Shown: positions 50,305 to 59,564, counted from the first letter of the stretch. The stretch: 64,000 nucleotides of DNA from JBGSQR01 sp964509295 (GCA_964509295.1 CAZDWS010000006.1:124001-188000); one strand, 5' to 3'. Notes: generated by a model from the sequence alone, not told the origin. Made by a program: numbers and translations.

Positions 50305-51324
50305 CTATTCCTTTTCTGCAAACATGACGCTGTTGCGCCCGGTTTCCTTGACTCTGTAAAGCGCCTGGTCAGCACGTTTTATCAAGGTTTCTTCCGTGTC
50401 ATTGGGGCCTGCTTCGGCTACACCGATGGAGAGCGACACATTGACCGGAATTTCATCAAGCAGGAACCGGCTTTCACGCATTGTGGCACAGAGCTTCCAG
50501 GCCACGTCAATGGCGGACTTGGCGGATGTTTTGATAAGAATTATGGCAAATTCATCGCCGCCGTAACGAGCCAGAAAATCACTTCCCCGCAAAGATTCCT
50601 TGATCTTGAAGGTTACACCTTTCAGGATTCTGTCTCCTCCAGGGTGTCCAAATGAATCATTAATTGTCTTGAAGTTGTCCACATCAATCATCATCAGGCA
50701 AAATGACTCATTGTAGCGCTGCAGTACCTTGATCATTTCTGACAACTTTTCATCAAAATAGGCCCGATTGGCCAGCTGAGTCAGACCGTCAATTCGCACT
50801 GCAGTTTGAAGCTGCTCGATCTGCTGTCGCTGTTCAGCCAGAATTTCCTGTGAACTGGCCAACTCACCTTTAAGAGTTGTGTTGGTTGAAATAACCCTGT
50901 CGATCTCCTGCATCAGAGTCGTGTGGGCATCCATCAAATCCTTGGGGATGGGCATTTTGTCTATGGAATTTTTTACATCACCCAGAGCCTGGGATGAGTC
51001 TGTAGCAGCCTTATCCGTACGATGAATGGCAGTAGCCAGGGTCAAAAGAATACTGCGAATCGTCTGGGCGGAGTCACTGATCTGTTGCTCACGCGGGTCT
51101 ACTTTTTGGGCAGGAGTTTCAGCCAGGTTTTCTTCCGCACTGCTTAAAGCAGATTTTTTCTTGAAATAATTCACAATAAAAGAGAACGGAGCAATGAAAA
51201 TCCGGGCAAATGCATCCAGAGCATCATTGATTGATTGCAGATTAATCATTCTGAGCAGTGGGTGCAGAATCATACCGATTGTCATGCCGCAAATCAGAAT
51301 AACAAGATAAATCAAGACATCCAT
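50305..51324 (-). CDS. Membrane-anchored diguanylate cyclase
   Basis: 339 residues. Two hydrophobic stretches at the N-terminus (about 3-22 and 40-54), then a coiled coil (to about 175) and a GGDEF domain with intact RYGGDEFAII. The product-inhibition site RxxD (RGSD) lies five residues before the GGDEF motif. It makes c-di-GMP and should be subject to feedback inhibition. No periplasmic sensor domain of size is visible, so the input is unclear. It lies upstream of mqnE on the same strand. Confidence 0.92.
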   Translation of the reverse strand: MDVLIYLVILICGMTIGMILHPLLRMINLQSINDALDAFARIFIAPFSFIVNYFKKKSALSSAEENLAETPAQKVDPREQQISDSAQTIRSILLTLATAIHRTDKAATDSSQALGDVKNSIDKMPIPKDLMDAHTTLMQEIDRVISTNTTLKGELASSQEILAEQRQQIEQLQTAVRIDGLTQLANRAYFDEKLSEMIKVLQRYNESFCLMMIDVDNFKTINDSFGHPGGDRILKGVTFKIKESLRGSDFLARYGGDEFAIILIKTSAKSAIDVAWKLCATMRESRFLLDEIPVNVSLSIGVAEAGPNDTEETLIKRADQALYRVKETGRNSVMFAEKE

Positions 51325-51430
51325 GGCAAAACCTCTTTTAGTGCAGTGCGCGATTTGTTCATTAAAGTTGTATTGTAACCATTTCAGTATTATTTATAAA
51401 ACATTTTTTGATTATTACCAGCTTTAAACA

Positions 51431-51463
51431 AAAAGAGTCCTCGGCAGGCTGCCGGGACTCTTC
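51431..51463 (-). terminator. Terminator after hcp
   Basis: AAGAGTCC-T-CGGCA / TGCCG-G-GACTCTT stem with a short loop; on the minus strand it is followed by TTTTTGTTT. It lies about 30 bp past the hcp stop. Confidence 0.85.
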
Positions 51464-51489
51464 TTGCTTAAACTATACTGTCTTTAATC

Positions 51490-53091
51490 TTAGCCCAGCA
51501 TTGCCTTCATATCAGCATCAACCGTTGTAATCGGTCCGATGTTGAAGTTCTCAACCAGGAAGTTGAGGACATTCGGCGTAATGAATGCCGGCAGGGTTGG
51601 TCCGAGTTTGATGTTCTTGATGCCGAGTGAGAGCAGTGTCAGCAGGATGACAACAGCTTTCTGCTCGTACCAGGAAAGAACCATGGAGAGTGGCAGATCA
51701 TTAACGCCGCACTCGAAGGCATTGGCCAGGGCCACTGCAATCTGGATGGCTGAGTAGGCGTCGTTGCACTGTCCGATATCCAGCAGGCGCGGAATGCCGC
51801 CGATGTCGCCGAAGTCCAGCTTGTTGAAACGATACTTGCCGCAGGCCAGTGTCAGGATGATGGTATCCTTAGGTGTTTTCTCAGCAAACTCGGTGTAGTA
51901 GTTGCGGCCGGATTTTGCGCCGTCGCAGCCGCCGATCAGGAAGAAATGCTTGATCTGGCCAGCCTTTACTGCTGCAATAACTTTATCGGCAACACCAAGA
52001 ACCGTGTTGTGTCCGAAACCGGTCAGAATTTCCTGACCCGGATTTTCCGGCAGGGCGGGGCACTCAAGCGCTTTATTGATAACTTCGCTGAAATCCCAGC
52101 CTTCTATATGCTTGACACCCGGCCATGCTACCAGGCCCCATGTGTAAAGACGGTCCACATAGGAATCGGAAGGCTTCTGGATGCAGTTGGTGTTGAAGAT
52201 GATTGCGCCGGGGAAGTTGACGAATTCCTTGGCCTGATCCTGCCATGCGCCGCCAAAGTTGCCGACCAGGTGGCTGTATTTTTTGAGTCCTGGATAGCCG
52301 TGGGCAGGCAGCATTTCGCCATGTGTGTAAACGTTGATGCCTTTGCCTTCAGTCTGCTTGAGGATTTCTTCAAGCATTTTCAGGTCGTGTCCGGTTACCA
52401 GAATTGCCTTGCCAGCCTTGGTGCCGAGCTGAACAGGTGTGGGGACTGGATGGCCGTATGCACCAGTATTTGCTGCGTCCAGCAGACCCATGACAGTCAG
52501 GTTCTGCTTGCCACATTCCATTGCCAGTCCGACAAAGTCCATCAGGCCCAGGCTTGGATCAGTGGTTGCTGCCAGAGCCTTCTGGAAGAAAGCCATGACG
52601 TTGTCATCGTTTTTGCCCAGGATCATGGCATGGTCCATATAGGCTGCCATTCCCTTGAGGCCGTACATAAGAATTTCAATTACGGAACGGATGTCTTCAT
52701 TAACATGCTGGGTATTGATGCCATGGGCTTCGCCCTGTTTGATCATACCTTCCAGGTCAGAAACAGGCTGCCAGGCGGCAACTTCACCAGGAACTGTTAC
52801 GCCAGCGATGGCTTTGGCTTTTTCCTTCAGGTCATAACATTTTTTGATTAACAGACCGATTTTAGCTGGATCAAAATCAACATTTGTAACTGTGCTGAAT
52901 AGACCTTCAATGGTGAAACGATCAATCTCAGCATTTCTTCCAGCTTTATCGGCATAAAGTGCCAGGCTTTTCAGGCCGTATAACAGGTGATCCTGAAGTG
53001 CAGCCACATCCGGTTTTTTACCGCATACGCCTGAGATGTTACAACCGGTACCGTTTGCTGCCTGCTCGCATTGATTACAGAACATGCTCAT
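51490..53091 (-). CDS. hcp: Hybrid cluster protein (hydroxylamine/NO-related reductase)
   Basis: 533 residues from the ATG at 53091 (AAGGAG 9 nt upstream). The N-terminal cluster ligands CNQCEQAANGTGC...C, the hybrid-cluster ligands around HGEMLPAHGYP, FNTNCIQ, GGCDGAKSGR, LACGKYRFN and IGQCNDAYS, all as in class I/II Hcp. It reduces NO or hydroxylamine and belongs to nitrosative stress defence. Upstream lies a TTGAC-N4-GTCAA palindrome placed for class II activation. The product is cytoplasmic; no hcr partner is adjacent. Confidence 0.97.
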   Translation of the reverse strand: MSMFCNQCEQAANGTGCNISGVCGKKPDVAALQDHLLYGLKSLALYADKAGRNAEIDRFTIEGLFSTVTNVDFDPAKIGLLIKKCYDLKEKAKAIAGVTVPGEVAAWQPVSDLEGMIKQGEAHGINTQHVNEDIRSVIEILMYGLKGMAAYMDHAMILGKNDDNVMAFFQKALAATTDPSLGLMDFVGLAMECGKQNLTVMGLLDAANTGAYGHPVPTPVQLGTKAGKAILVTGHDLKMLEEILKQTEGKGINVYTHGEMLPAHGYPGLKKYSHLVGNFGGAWQDQAKEFVNFPGAIIFNTNCIQKPSDSYVDRLYTWGLVAWPGVKHIEGWDFSEVINKALECPALPENPGQEILTGFGHNTVLGVADKVIAAVKAGQIKHFFLIGGCDGAKSGRNYYTEFAEKTPKDTIILTLACGKYRFNKLDFGDIGGIPRLLDIGQCNDAYSAIQIAVALANAFECGVNDLPLSMVLSWYEQKAVVILLTLLSLGIKNIKLGPTLPAFITPNVLNFLVENFNIGPITTVDADMKAMLG

Positions 53092-53163
53092 GATTAGATT
53101 CTCCTTGTGTTTTAGATTGTCCGACATAATTGCGGATTAATTGTTTCTTGCTTGTGTAGTGAC

Positions 53164-53203
53164 AGTATACCGTTTTTTATTCAAATTGCTTGACGATTGT
53201 CAA
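53164..53203 (-). promoter_or_regulatory. hcp promoter with HcpR/CRP-FNR-like site
   Basis: The palindrome TTGACGATTGTCAA (53190-53203) is a TTGAC-N4-GTCAA site of the type described for HcpR. On the minus strand a -10 TATACT lies at 53169-53164, which puts the site centre near -40, the position for class II activation. Confidence 0.65.
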
Positions 53204-53349
53204 AAAAAGCAGAAAAAGAAAAATTGGGTAATAATTTGTGCTGACATAGTATCCGACTTGCCCAAACAGCAAATATGGGTATATTGTTGGATGTATTGTT
53301 TTCTACTCATTTTGAAATGTTTTTATTCGCAGACCTGGCAGGTGGAAAT

Positions 53350-53838
53350 ATGCATGATAGTGTAATTATTCTCTGGGTAATCGGTGTTTTTCTTGCCTTT
53401 ACTGGCTTGGCAGGCCTATTGCTGCCCCTGCTGCCTGGTGCGCCACTGTTGCTGGCAGGTCTGGTCTGTGCTGCCTGGGCAGAGGATTTCAGATACGTGG
53501 GAATCTGGACTCTTTTACTGTTGGCTCTTCTGGCCGGTTTGACCTATCTGGTTGAATTTGTGGCTTCTATCCTGGGCGTTAAAAAGTATGGTGGTTCAAG
53601 CCGGGCCATGATCGGCGCTGCCATAGGCGGTATTGTGGGCATGTCTCTCGGTATTGTGGGAATTCTGTTCGGGCCTTTTGTTGGTGCTGTGATTGGCGAA
53701 TTATCACTGCAGCGCAGTCTGGATCAGGCCAGTCGCGCCGGATTTGGTACCGTAGTAGGAATGGCGCTTGGTGTGGCTGGAAAACTGGCAATAGGGATTG
53801 CAATGATCGGGATCTTTCTGCTGGTGAGATTTACCTGA
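53350..53838 (+). CDS. DUF456 family membrane protein
   Basis: 162 residues from the ATG at 53350 (GGTGG a few nt upstream); the frame is open further up but lacks a good start. Five or so hydrophobic segments with the typical GLLLPLLPGAPLLLAGL, a GAAIGGIVGMSLGIVGILFGPFVGAVIGEL glycine-rich region and a charged loop (KKYGGSSRAM). Function unknown. It heads a run with a nuclease-like gene and a K+ channel gene 28 bp and further downstream. Confidence 0.85.
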   Translation: MHDSVIILWVIGVFLAFTGLAGLLLPLLPGAPLLLAGLVCAAWAEDFRYVGIWTLLLLALLAGLTYLVEFVASILGVKKYGGSSRAMIGAAIGGIVGMSLGIVGILFGPFVGAVIGELSLQRSLDQASRAGFGTVVGMALGVAGKLAIGIAMIGIFLLVRFT

Positions 53839-53866
53839 TTTTTAACAACGTATTTTGGGATTTTAT

Positions 53867-54445
53867 ATGGAACGGTCAACAACTTTATTCTGGTCATTGA
53901 TTGTGGTGCTTCTCTCTGCATCGCTATTTTTTGGGCTGAACGCCGAGCAGCGAAGAAAAAGCCTGCAGGTTGGCAGTGGTAAAATAGATAGTGGAGATCT
54001 TGTGCGACTGGTCAAGGTTATTGACGGAGATACTGTTCAGGTTGTGCGTGAAGGGCAGGAGCCTGTGACGGTGCGGCTGATCGGGATCAAAACATTTGAC
54101 GCCAAAGTTGAAAAAGATGTTGTTACAACATTTGGTCAGGCCGCAGTTGAGGCTCTGGAGCGTCTGATGTTTGAACGACCGTCGCGGGTGCTTCTCAATA
54201 CACCTCCCAAGGATAAGAATGGCCGTTATCTGGCGACCCTGTTTGCTGCTGATAAAGATGTTGCACTGCACCTGGTGCAGGAGGGGCTGGCACTGGTTTA
54301 TACCGTTTACCCGTTTCCTGCAATGCAGAGTTATCTGCATGAACAGGAAATAGCCAGATCAGGGCGCCGGGGTTTGTGGGCCAGTGCAGCGGCCAGAGAA
54401 CGGTCCCAGGTTCTGATAAATGAGTGGCGGAGTCAGAGTCAATGA
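53867..54445 (+). CDS. Membrane-anchored staphylococcal-nuclease-like protein
   Basis: 192 residues from the ATG at 53867. An N-terminal hydrophobic anchor (about 8-25) leads into a thermonuclease fold: VIDGDTVQV, VRLIGIKTFD, FGQAAVEAL, DKNGRYLATLF, ALHLVQEGLALVY. Against SNase the active-site Arg35 and Arg87 equivalents are present, but the Ca ligand Asp40 is Lys, Pro42 is Phe and catalytic Glu43 is Asp (RLIGIKTFD). Ca-dependent cleavage is therefore doubtful. Its stop overlaps the start of the channel gene (ATGA). Confidence 0.85.
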   Translation: MERSTTLFWSLIVVLLSASLFFGLNAEQRRKSLQVGSGKIDSGDLVRLVKVIDGDTVQVVREGQEPVTVRLIGIKTFDAKVEKDVVTTFGQAAVEALERLMFERPSRVLLNTPPKDKNGRYLATLFAADKDVALHLVQEGLALVYTVYPFPAMQSYLHEQEIARSGRRGLWASAAARERSQVLINEWRSQSQ

Positions 54446-55485
54446 TGCAGCAACTGATTGCATACTTTACGAAGCACCTCTTGCATAATCCATCCGAATC
54501 AATCCGTGTGTTGGTGTTAATGCTGGCAGTATTGGCTTATGGCACCACAGGCTTTTTGTATTTCGAGCTGCCTGGCAATCCTGATCTGACCTGGGGTGAC
54601 GGATTGTGGTATACCATCGTTACTATAGCCACTGTCGGTTACGGCGATTTTTTTCCCAAAACGGCTGGCGGTCGTTTTCTGGTTGGCTGGCCGATTATGG
54701 TCGTCGGTATCGGACTGCTCGGTTATGCTCTGTCGCTGCTTGCAGCTGCACTCGTGACATCCAAGACAAGGGAGGTGAAAGGCATGTCGTCTTTTAACCT
54801 GAAAAACCATTTGGTAATCTTTAATTTCCCCGGTCTGGGCAAAGTGCAACGTGTGCTGGACGAGTTGTTTCTTGATCCCACCTTTGGCAGGCATCGCCAG
54901 ATTGTCTTGATCGATGAGTTTTTAGATGAGTTACCGATTGAATTGCAAAAACGTGGCGTGCATTTTGTGCGCGGTAACCCGGCCCGCGATGAAACGCTCA
55001 GCAGGGCTTCTGTCGATAGTGCCTCCCATGCCATCGTGCTTTGCCGGACTTCCGGAGATCCGGAGTCTGATAATCTCAATGTTGCAATCACACTTGCCAT
55101 AGAAGCCAGGTGCCGCAATGTACAGACCGTAGTTGAATGTGTGGATCAGGCTTCGGAAGAGCTGCTCCATAAAGCCGGCAGCGACAGGGTTGTCTGTACT
55201 TCCAGATTCGACTCATTATTCATAAGCCAGGAACTGCTTAATCCTGGAGTTCAGGGTGTTATTGCAGACCTGTTCAGTGCCCGTAGCGGTCAGCAGATTT
55301 ACTTCACACAGGTTTCCAGGTCGGAGACGTTCCGTGAACTGTCCGAACACTGTCGTACAAAAGGGCATCTGGCGCTCGGTCTCGGCAGGGAAGGTAATAT
55401 CAGGTTAAACATTCCGGACATGGAAAAAGTTGATGCTGGTGATCAGGTGGTGACTATCGGAGCCTCGCGACCGGAATCGCTTTAA
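54442..55485 (+). CDS. Two-helix potassium channel with RCK (TrkA-N) domain
   Basis: 347 residues from the ATG at 54442. Helix 1 (about 20-40), pore loop with the filter TVGYGDFFP, helix 2 (about 78-102), then a cytoplasmic RCK/TrkA-N domain (from HLVIFNFPG) and a TrkA-C-like end. The glycine-rich nucleotide motif is weak (FNFPGLGKV), more like calcium-gated RCK proteins than NAD-binding ones. It would pass K+ and open or close with a cytoplasmic ligand. Coupled by 4-bp overlap to the nuclease-like gene. Confidence 0.92.
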   Translation: MMQQLIAYFTKHLLHNPSESIRVLVLMLAVLAYGTTGFLYFELPGNPDLTWGDGLWYTIVTIATVGYGDFFPKTAGGRFLVGWPIMVVGIGLLGYALSLLAAALVTSKTREVKGMSSFNLKNHLVIFNFPGLGKVQRVLDELFLDPTFGRHRQIVLIDEFLDELPIELQKRGVHFVRGNPARDETLSRASVDSASHAIVLCRTSGDPESDNLNVAITLAIEARCRNVQTVVECVDQASEELLHKAGSDRVVCTSRFDSLFISQELLNPGVQGVIADLFSARSGQQIYFTQVSRSETFRELSEHCRTKGHLALGLGREGNIRLNIPDMEKVDAGDQVVTIGASRPESL

Positions 55486-55531
55486 GCTGAAAAAATGATA
55501 ACTAAAAAATACATTCCAAGGAGATTAAATC

Positions 55532-56635
55532 ATGAGTAAGGTTTATTTTGCCGACATGCGTGCCGGACATAAGGAAAACCTGTTTGACAAGATCACCAAA
55601 CTTTTGTTGTTGGGCGGACTTCAGCAGGCGGTCAAGGAAGGCGATCTGACTGCGGTCAAGATACATTTTGGCGAAAAGGGTAATCATACCTTTATTCGTC
55701 CGATTTTTGCCAGGCGTGTGATCGAAGAGATCAAAAAATTGAATGCCCTTCCTTTTTTGACAGATTCCTCAACGCTGTATCCGGGTGAACGTAAAGAGGC
55801 AGTTTCGGCAATTACCTGCGGGATTGAAAACGGTTTTGCCTATGCTGTAGTAGGGGCGCCGCTGATTATCAGCGACGGCTTGCGTGGTGTGACTGAAACG
55901 GAAGTCAAGATTGAAGGTGATCTGCTCAAGTCGGTTTTTCTCGGGACGGAGATCGTAGAGGCTGATTCACTGGTCTGTTTGTCACATTTCAAGTGTCATG
56001 AACTGACCGGTTTTGGTGGCGCTATCAAAAATCTGGGTATGGGTTGCGCCAGCCGCAAGGGCAAGCTGATACAACACTCTACCGTTGCTCCCAAGGTCGA
56101 TGCAAAGAGGTGTATCGGCTGCAGCCTCTGTCTCAAGGCCTGTGCCCACGACGCTATTATCATTACTGATGGCAAGGCCTCTATCGATGCAGTCAAATGT
56201 GCCGGTTGCAGTCGCTGTATTACCGTCTGTCCGGTCAAGACAATCAATGTTCAGTGGAATGAGGCCTCTGATCTGGTAATGAGAAAAATGGCCGAATATG
56301 CCAAGGGTGCGGTGACCGGCAAGGAAGAACGGATGGTCTATCTGAATTTCATTACCCAGGTATCACCTGCCTGTGACTGCTATGGGCATGCCGATGCACC
56401 GATTGTCAACGATATCGGTATCTGTGCTTCAAGTGATCCGGTTGCGCTGGACCAGGCCTGTGCCGACCTGGTCAATGGGGCGCGCGGTAATCAGGAAACA
56501 GCGCTTAAGAGTGGGCTGGAGCCGGGCGGTGACAAATTTCGCGGTGTTCACCCGGCCATACCTTGGGAGGTTCAACTGGAGCATGCTGAAAAGGTCGGCC
56601 TGGGCAGCAGGACGTACGAACTGATCAAGATTTGA
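55532..56635 (+). CDS. DUF362 iron-sulfur protein
   Basis: 367 residues. DUF362 domain (VKIHFGEKGNHTFIRP, LTDSSTLYPG, HFKCHELTGFGGAIKNLGMG) with a ferredoxin insert holding two [4Fe-4S] motifs (CIGCSLCLKACAHD and CAGCSRCITVCPVK) around 190-235. Function is unknown; family members are predicted electron carriers or cofactor-binding proteins. ACCAAGGAG precedes the ATG by 8 nt. Last gene before the terminator ahead of the chemotaxis cluster. Confidence 0.9.
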   Translation: MSKVYFADMRAGHKENLFDKITKLLLLGGLQQAVKEGDLTAVKIHFGEKGNHTFIRPIFARRVIEEIKKLNALPFLTDSSTLYPGERKEAVSAITCGIENGFAYAVVGAPLIISDGLRGVTETEVKIEGDLLKSVFLGTEIVEADSLVCLSHFKCHELTGFGGAIKNLGMGCASRKGKLIQHSTVAPKVDAKRCIGCSLCLKACAHDAIIITDGKASIDAVKCAGCSRCITVCPVKTINVQWNEASDLVMRKMAEYAKGAVTGKEERMVYLNFITQVSPACDCYGHADAPIVNDIGICASSDPVALDQACADLVNGARGNQETALKSGLEPGGDKFRGVHPAIPWEVQLEHAEKVGLGSRTYELIKI

Positions 56636-56655
56636 ACCTAAAAGCAATAGAATAA

Positions 56656-56692
56656 AAAAGACCCCGGAGTTTTAAATGCTTCGGGGTCTTTC
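56656..56692. terminator. Bidirectional terminator between DUF362 gene and cheB
   Basis: AAAAGACCCCGGAG / CTTCGGGGTCTTT stem (one G-T pair) with a 9-nt loop and A/T runs on both sides, in a convergent gap. Confidence 0.92.
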
Positions 56693-56726
56693 ATTATAAG
56701 ATTAAACTTAGAGCTGTAAACCGGCT

Positions 56727-57812
56727 TTACCCGCCGAATTTAGATATCTCAAAACCGATCTGTCCCAGAGGCATTACTTCATCGGCAACACCGCCATCCA
56801 CACAGGCTTTTGGCATGCCGTAGATAGTTGAAGTCGCTTCGTCCTGGACCAGTGTTACCCCGCCTTTGCTTTTTATGGTCTGCATACCTTTAAAACCGTC
56901 ATTGCCCATTCCGGTCAGTATGACTCCCAGCATTGATCCACCGGTTGCTTCAGCCATGCTGGAAAGCATCAGGTCTACGGAAGGGATATAGACATGTTGC
57001 GGGTAATTGGTGATAGGCTCCAATTTTACGGTAACATTTGTACCGCGACGCACCAGAGTTGTGTGCATTCCGCCTGGGGCTACCAGTGCCAACCCGGGCT
57101 TGAGGATGTCACCATCAACAGCTTCACGGATGGTCAAGGAGCATTTGGCATTCAGACGGTCAGCGTAAGGTCCGGTAAAGGCCTTTGGCATGTGAATGCC
57201 GATAATTATTCCGTACGGGAAGTTGACAGGAATACGGGAAAGTACCTCTTGCAGTGCCACAGGTCCGCCGGTAGATGCGCCGATACCAACATAGTTGATT
57301 TTTTTTCCGGCAATTTTACTTCTGGTGCTGGTTCGTTGAGCCGGTGGTGGTGTGGGGGCTGATCTGGCCATTGTTGATACGGATGGAGAAAAGGACCTGG
57401 AGCCGCCTGCAGCCCTGACTTTTCTAAGCAGCTCTTCACGGAAAATATTCTGTGCCTCAGAAGAGTCAGTTACGTTCTTTGGGATGTAGTCAATGGCACC
57501 GGCATCCAGAGCTTCAAATGTGGATTTGGCGCCCTGATTGGTCAGAGTCGAGACCATGATCACCTTTGTAGGTGCTTTGGCCATGATCTGTTTCAATGCC
57601 GCAATGCCGTCCATGCGCGGCATTTCCACATCCATTGTAATGAGATCAGGTTTGAGGGCAATCGCCTTCTCTACGCCTTCCATGCCGTCAGCAGCTGTGC
57701 CGACAATCTCAATTGATAAATCTTTGGATAAAACGCTGCGAATGGCCATGCGCATGAATGATGAGTCATCCACAATCAGAACGCGTGTTTTGCCACTTTG
57801 TGTTGGTTGCAT
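56727..57812 (-). CDS. cheB: Chemotaxis protein-glutamate methylesterase CheB
   Basis: 361 residues from the ATG at 57812. N-terminal receiver (VDDSSFMR, phospho-Asp in LITMDVEMPRMDG), a Pro/Ser-rich linker, then the methylesterase with the catalytic Ser in GIGASTGGP, His in IGIHMP and Asp in TGMGNDG. It removes methyl groups from chemoreceptors. Last gene of the leftward che cluster; 13 bp after the HDOD gene. No chemoreceptor gene is in the window. Confidence 0.96.
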   Translation of the reverse strand: MQPTQSGKTRVLIVDDSSFMRMAIRSVLSKDLSIEIVGTAADGMEGVEKAIALKPDLITMDVEMPRMDGIAALKQIMAKAPTKVIMVSTLTNQGAKSTFEALDAGAIDYIPKNVTDSSEAQNIFREELLRKVRAAGGSRSFSPSVSTMARSAPTPPPAQRTSTRSKIAGKKINYVGIGASTGGPVALQEVLSRIPVNFPYGIIIGIHMPKAFTGPYADRLNAKCSLTIREAVDGDILKPGLALVAPGGMHTTLVRRGTNVTVKLEPITNYPQHVYIPSVDLMLSSMAEATGGSMLGVILTGMGNDGFKGMQTIKSKGGVTLVQDEATSTIYGMPKACVDGGVADEVMPLGQIGFEISKFGG

Positions 57813-57825
57813 TAAAGCCCGCCTG

Positions 57826-58719
57826 TTACTTGGAATTGAAAATGGAGCTGACAAGCTCTTTTACATCAGGGATTGCATCGTCCAGCTCATAACAGAATCG
57901 CTCCACATCCATATCAACAAGGCTTGGATACTGCTCTTTCAGAATTTTCCAGGCCGGTTCTTCATGCAGGTTGAAGCTGACCCACTCTATTCCGCCATAA
58001 TCAAGTCCGCGTACACTGCAGAACATATCTGCCAGATTTACTATGGAGCATAAAACCGGATCCAGTGTCGCTTCCTCCGGACTATGGTGGTAGGCGATGA
58101 CTTCGCAGTAGGCTTCCGGGAAGTTCCATTTGCGGGCCATGCTGAGACCTATTTCACAGTGACTGGTGCCGAAATGCTTGATTTCCTCGTCGATCAGCTT
58201 AATTGGTTTGTCCTTGATTGCATTCAGGACAGACTTGAACTCATCCCGCATGTAGGCACTCAGGAATACAACACCCAGGTTATGTATTATACCGCTGATA
58301 TAGGCTTTTTCCAGATCCTTGTAGCCGACTATCTTGGCAATGACTTTGGAAACCATGCCGGTGCCAAAGGAGTGTTCCCAGAAACTGCTGATTTCAAAAG
58401 CACCAGTATCCTTTTCAAATGCACCGATCAGTGATGTGGTCAGGGCCAGTTCACGCACATGCCGCAGGCCGAGGTAAACCAGCGCACGTTTAAGAGAGGT
58501 TATCTCATGAGTTGGTTTGTAAACCGGAGAGTTCAGAAGCTTCATTACCCGGGCTGTCATGACCTGGTCGGAAAGCATCAGGTCGGCAATTTCTTCAATT
58601 TGAACATCCGGTTGATCGAGAAGCTGCAATATCTGGTTGGCAACAGCCGGAATAGTGGGTAGATCATCGATTTTTGCAACCATCTGTTCTGCTTTTTCAA
58701 TCATTGCAATCTTATTCAT
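57826..58719 (-). CDS. HDOD-domain protein inside the che cluster
   Basis: 297 residues. HDOD domain (about 17-215): DLPTIPAVANQILQLLDQPD, LMLSDQVMTARVMKLLNSP, and HSFGTGMVSKVIAKIVGY; the canonical HD pair of phosphodiesterases is absent, as is usual in HDOD. Such proteins relay signals without known catalysis. It sits between cheR and cheB on the same strand with small gaps (17 bp and 13 bp), so it belongs to the operon. Confidence 0.92.
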   Translation of the reverse strand: MNKIAMIEKAEQMVAKIDDLPTIPAVANQILQLLDQPDVQIEEIADLMLSDQVMTARVMKLLNSPVYKPTHEITSLKRALVYLGLRHVRELALTTSLIGAFEKDTGAFEISSFWEHSFGTGMVSKVIAKIVGYKDLEKAYISGIIHNLGVVFLSAYMRDEFKSVLNAIKDKPIKLIDEEIKHFGTSHCEIGLSMARKWNFPEAYCEVIAYHHSPEEATLDPVLCSIVNLADMFCSVRGLDYGGIEWVSFNLHEEPAWKILKEQYPSLVDMDVERFCYELDDAIPDVKELVSSIFNSK

Positions 58720-58736
58720 AGATCAGACCTTTCAGA

Positions 58737-59564
58737 CTATTTTTTATAAGTAAATCCGCCTGGGAAGTGAACAGTTTTGAATTTATCATTCACCCCGTGC
58801 AGGGATTCTGACTGTCCAACAAAGAAGTAGCCGTACGGTTGCAGGTTGTTGTAGAAATGCTGGACAACCTTGGACTTGGAGGCGGTGTCGAAGTAAATTA
58901 AAACATTGGCACAGAAGATGATGTCAAAGGTCTTCATGAAAATCATCTTGTTGTCATCATAAAGGTTCAGCTTGTTGAAGGTAACGAATTTTTTGATTTC
59001 GGGTGAAAGAGTAAACAGCCCCTTGTCTTCACGAATATATTTACGTTTGTACACGTCCGGAATATTGCGTACGGAATAAGCGTTGTAAACACCTTCCTTG
59101 GCCTGGGCAACAACGGTTTCATTGATATCGGTGCCGACAATTTCAATAATCCAGTCTTTCAGCAGGGTGGAACGTTTTTCATTCAAAATCATGGCCATGG
59201 TATAGGCTTCTTCACCTGATGAAGAGGCGGCGCTCCAGATGCGCAGCTTGCGGAAGCCCATTTTGTTCTTGATTTCGACTATTTCCGGCAGAAGTTTGGT
59301 TTCCAGTGCATTAAGTTGCGGAATATTTCTGAAGAAATATGTCTCATTGGTTGTAATTTCATCCATCAGGAATTTTATTTCTTCGTTTCCGCGCGGAGAT
59401 CTCAGAAGCAAATAGTAATCCTGGTGGGTTTTGGTGCCGGTGGCCTCCATTCTGCGAGTCAGACGGCTTTCCAGAAAATACTTTTTGGTCGTGTGGAAGT
59501 ACATGCCGCAGAGGTTGTAGATGAAATCTCTTAATTGTTCAAAGTCTTTATCAGAAATAGCCAC
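58737..59564 (-). CDS. cheR: Chemotaxis protein methyltransferase CheR
   Basis: 275 residues. N-terminal helical domain (FEQLRDFIYNLCGMYF ... RLTRRM), TTNETYFFRN, then the SAM-binding domain with IWSAASSSGEEAYTMAM, GTDINE, and IIFCANVLIYFD. It methylates receptor glutamates; there is no C-terminal pentapeptide partner to see here. Between cheA and the HDOD gene. Confidence 0.95.
   Translation of the reverse strand: MAISDKDFEQLRDFIYNLCGMYFHTTKKYFLESRLTRRMEATGTKTHQDYYLLLRSPRGNEEIKFLMDEITTNETYFFRNIPQLNALETKLLPEIVEIKNKMGFRKLRIWSAASSSGEEAYTMAMILNEKRSTLLKDWIIEIVGTDINETVVAQAKEGVYNAYSVRNIPDVYKRKYIREDKGLFTLSPEIKKFVTFNKLNLYDDNKMIFMKTFDIIFCANVLIYFDTASKSKVVQHFYNNLQPYGYFFVGQSESLHGVNDKFKTVHFPGGFTYKK

Noticed and set aside
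51946..52851. 301-codon open frame antisense to hcp
   Set aside because: Shadow of a highly conserved gene; its translation has no recognisable domain.
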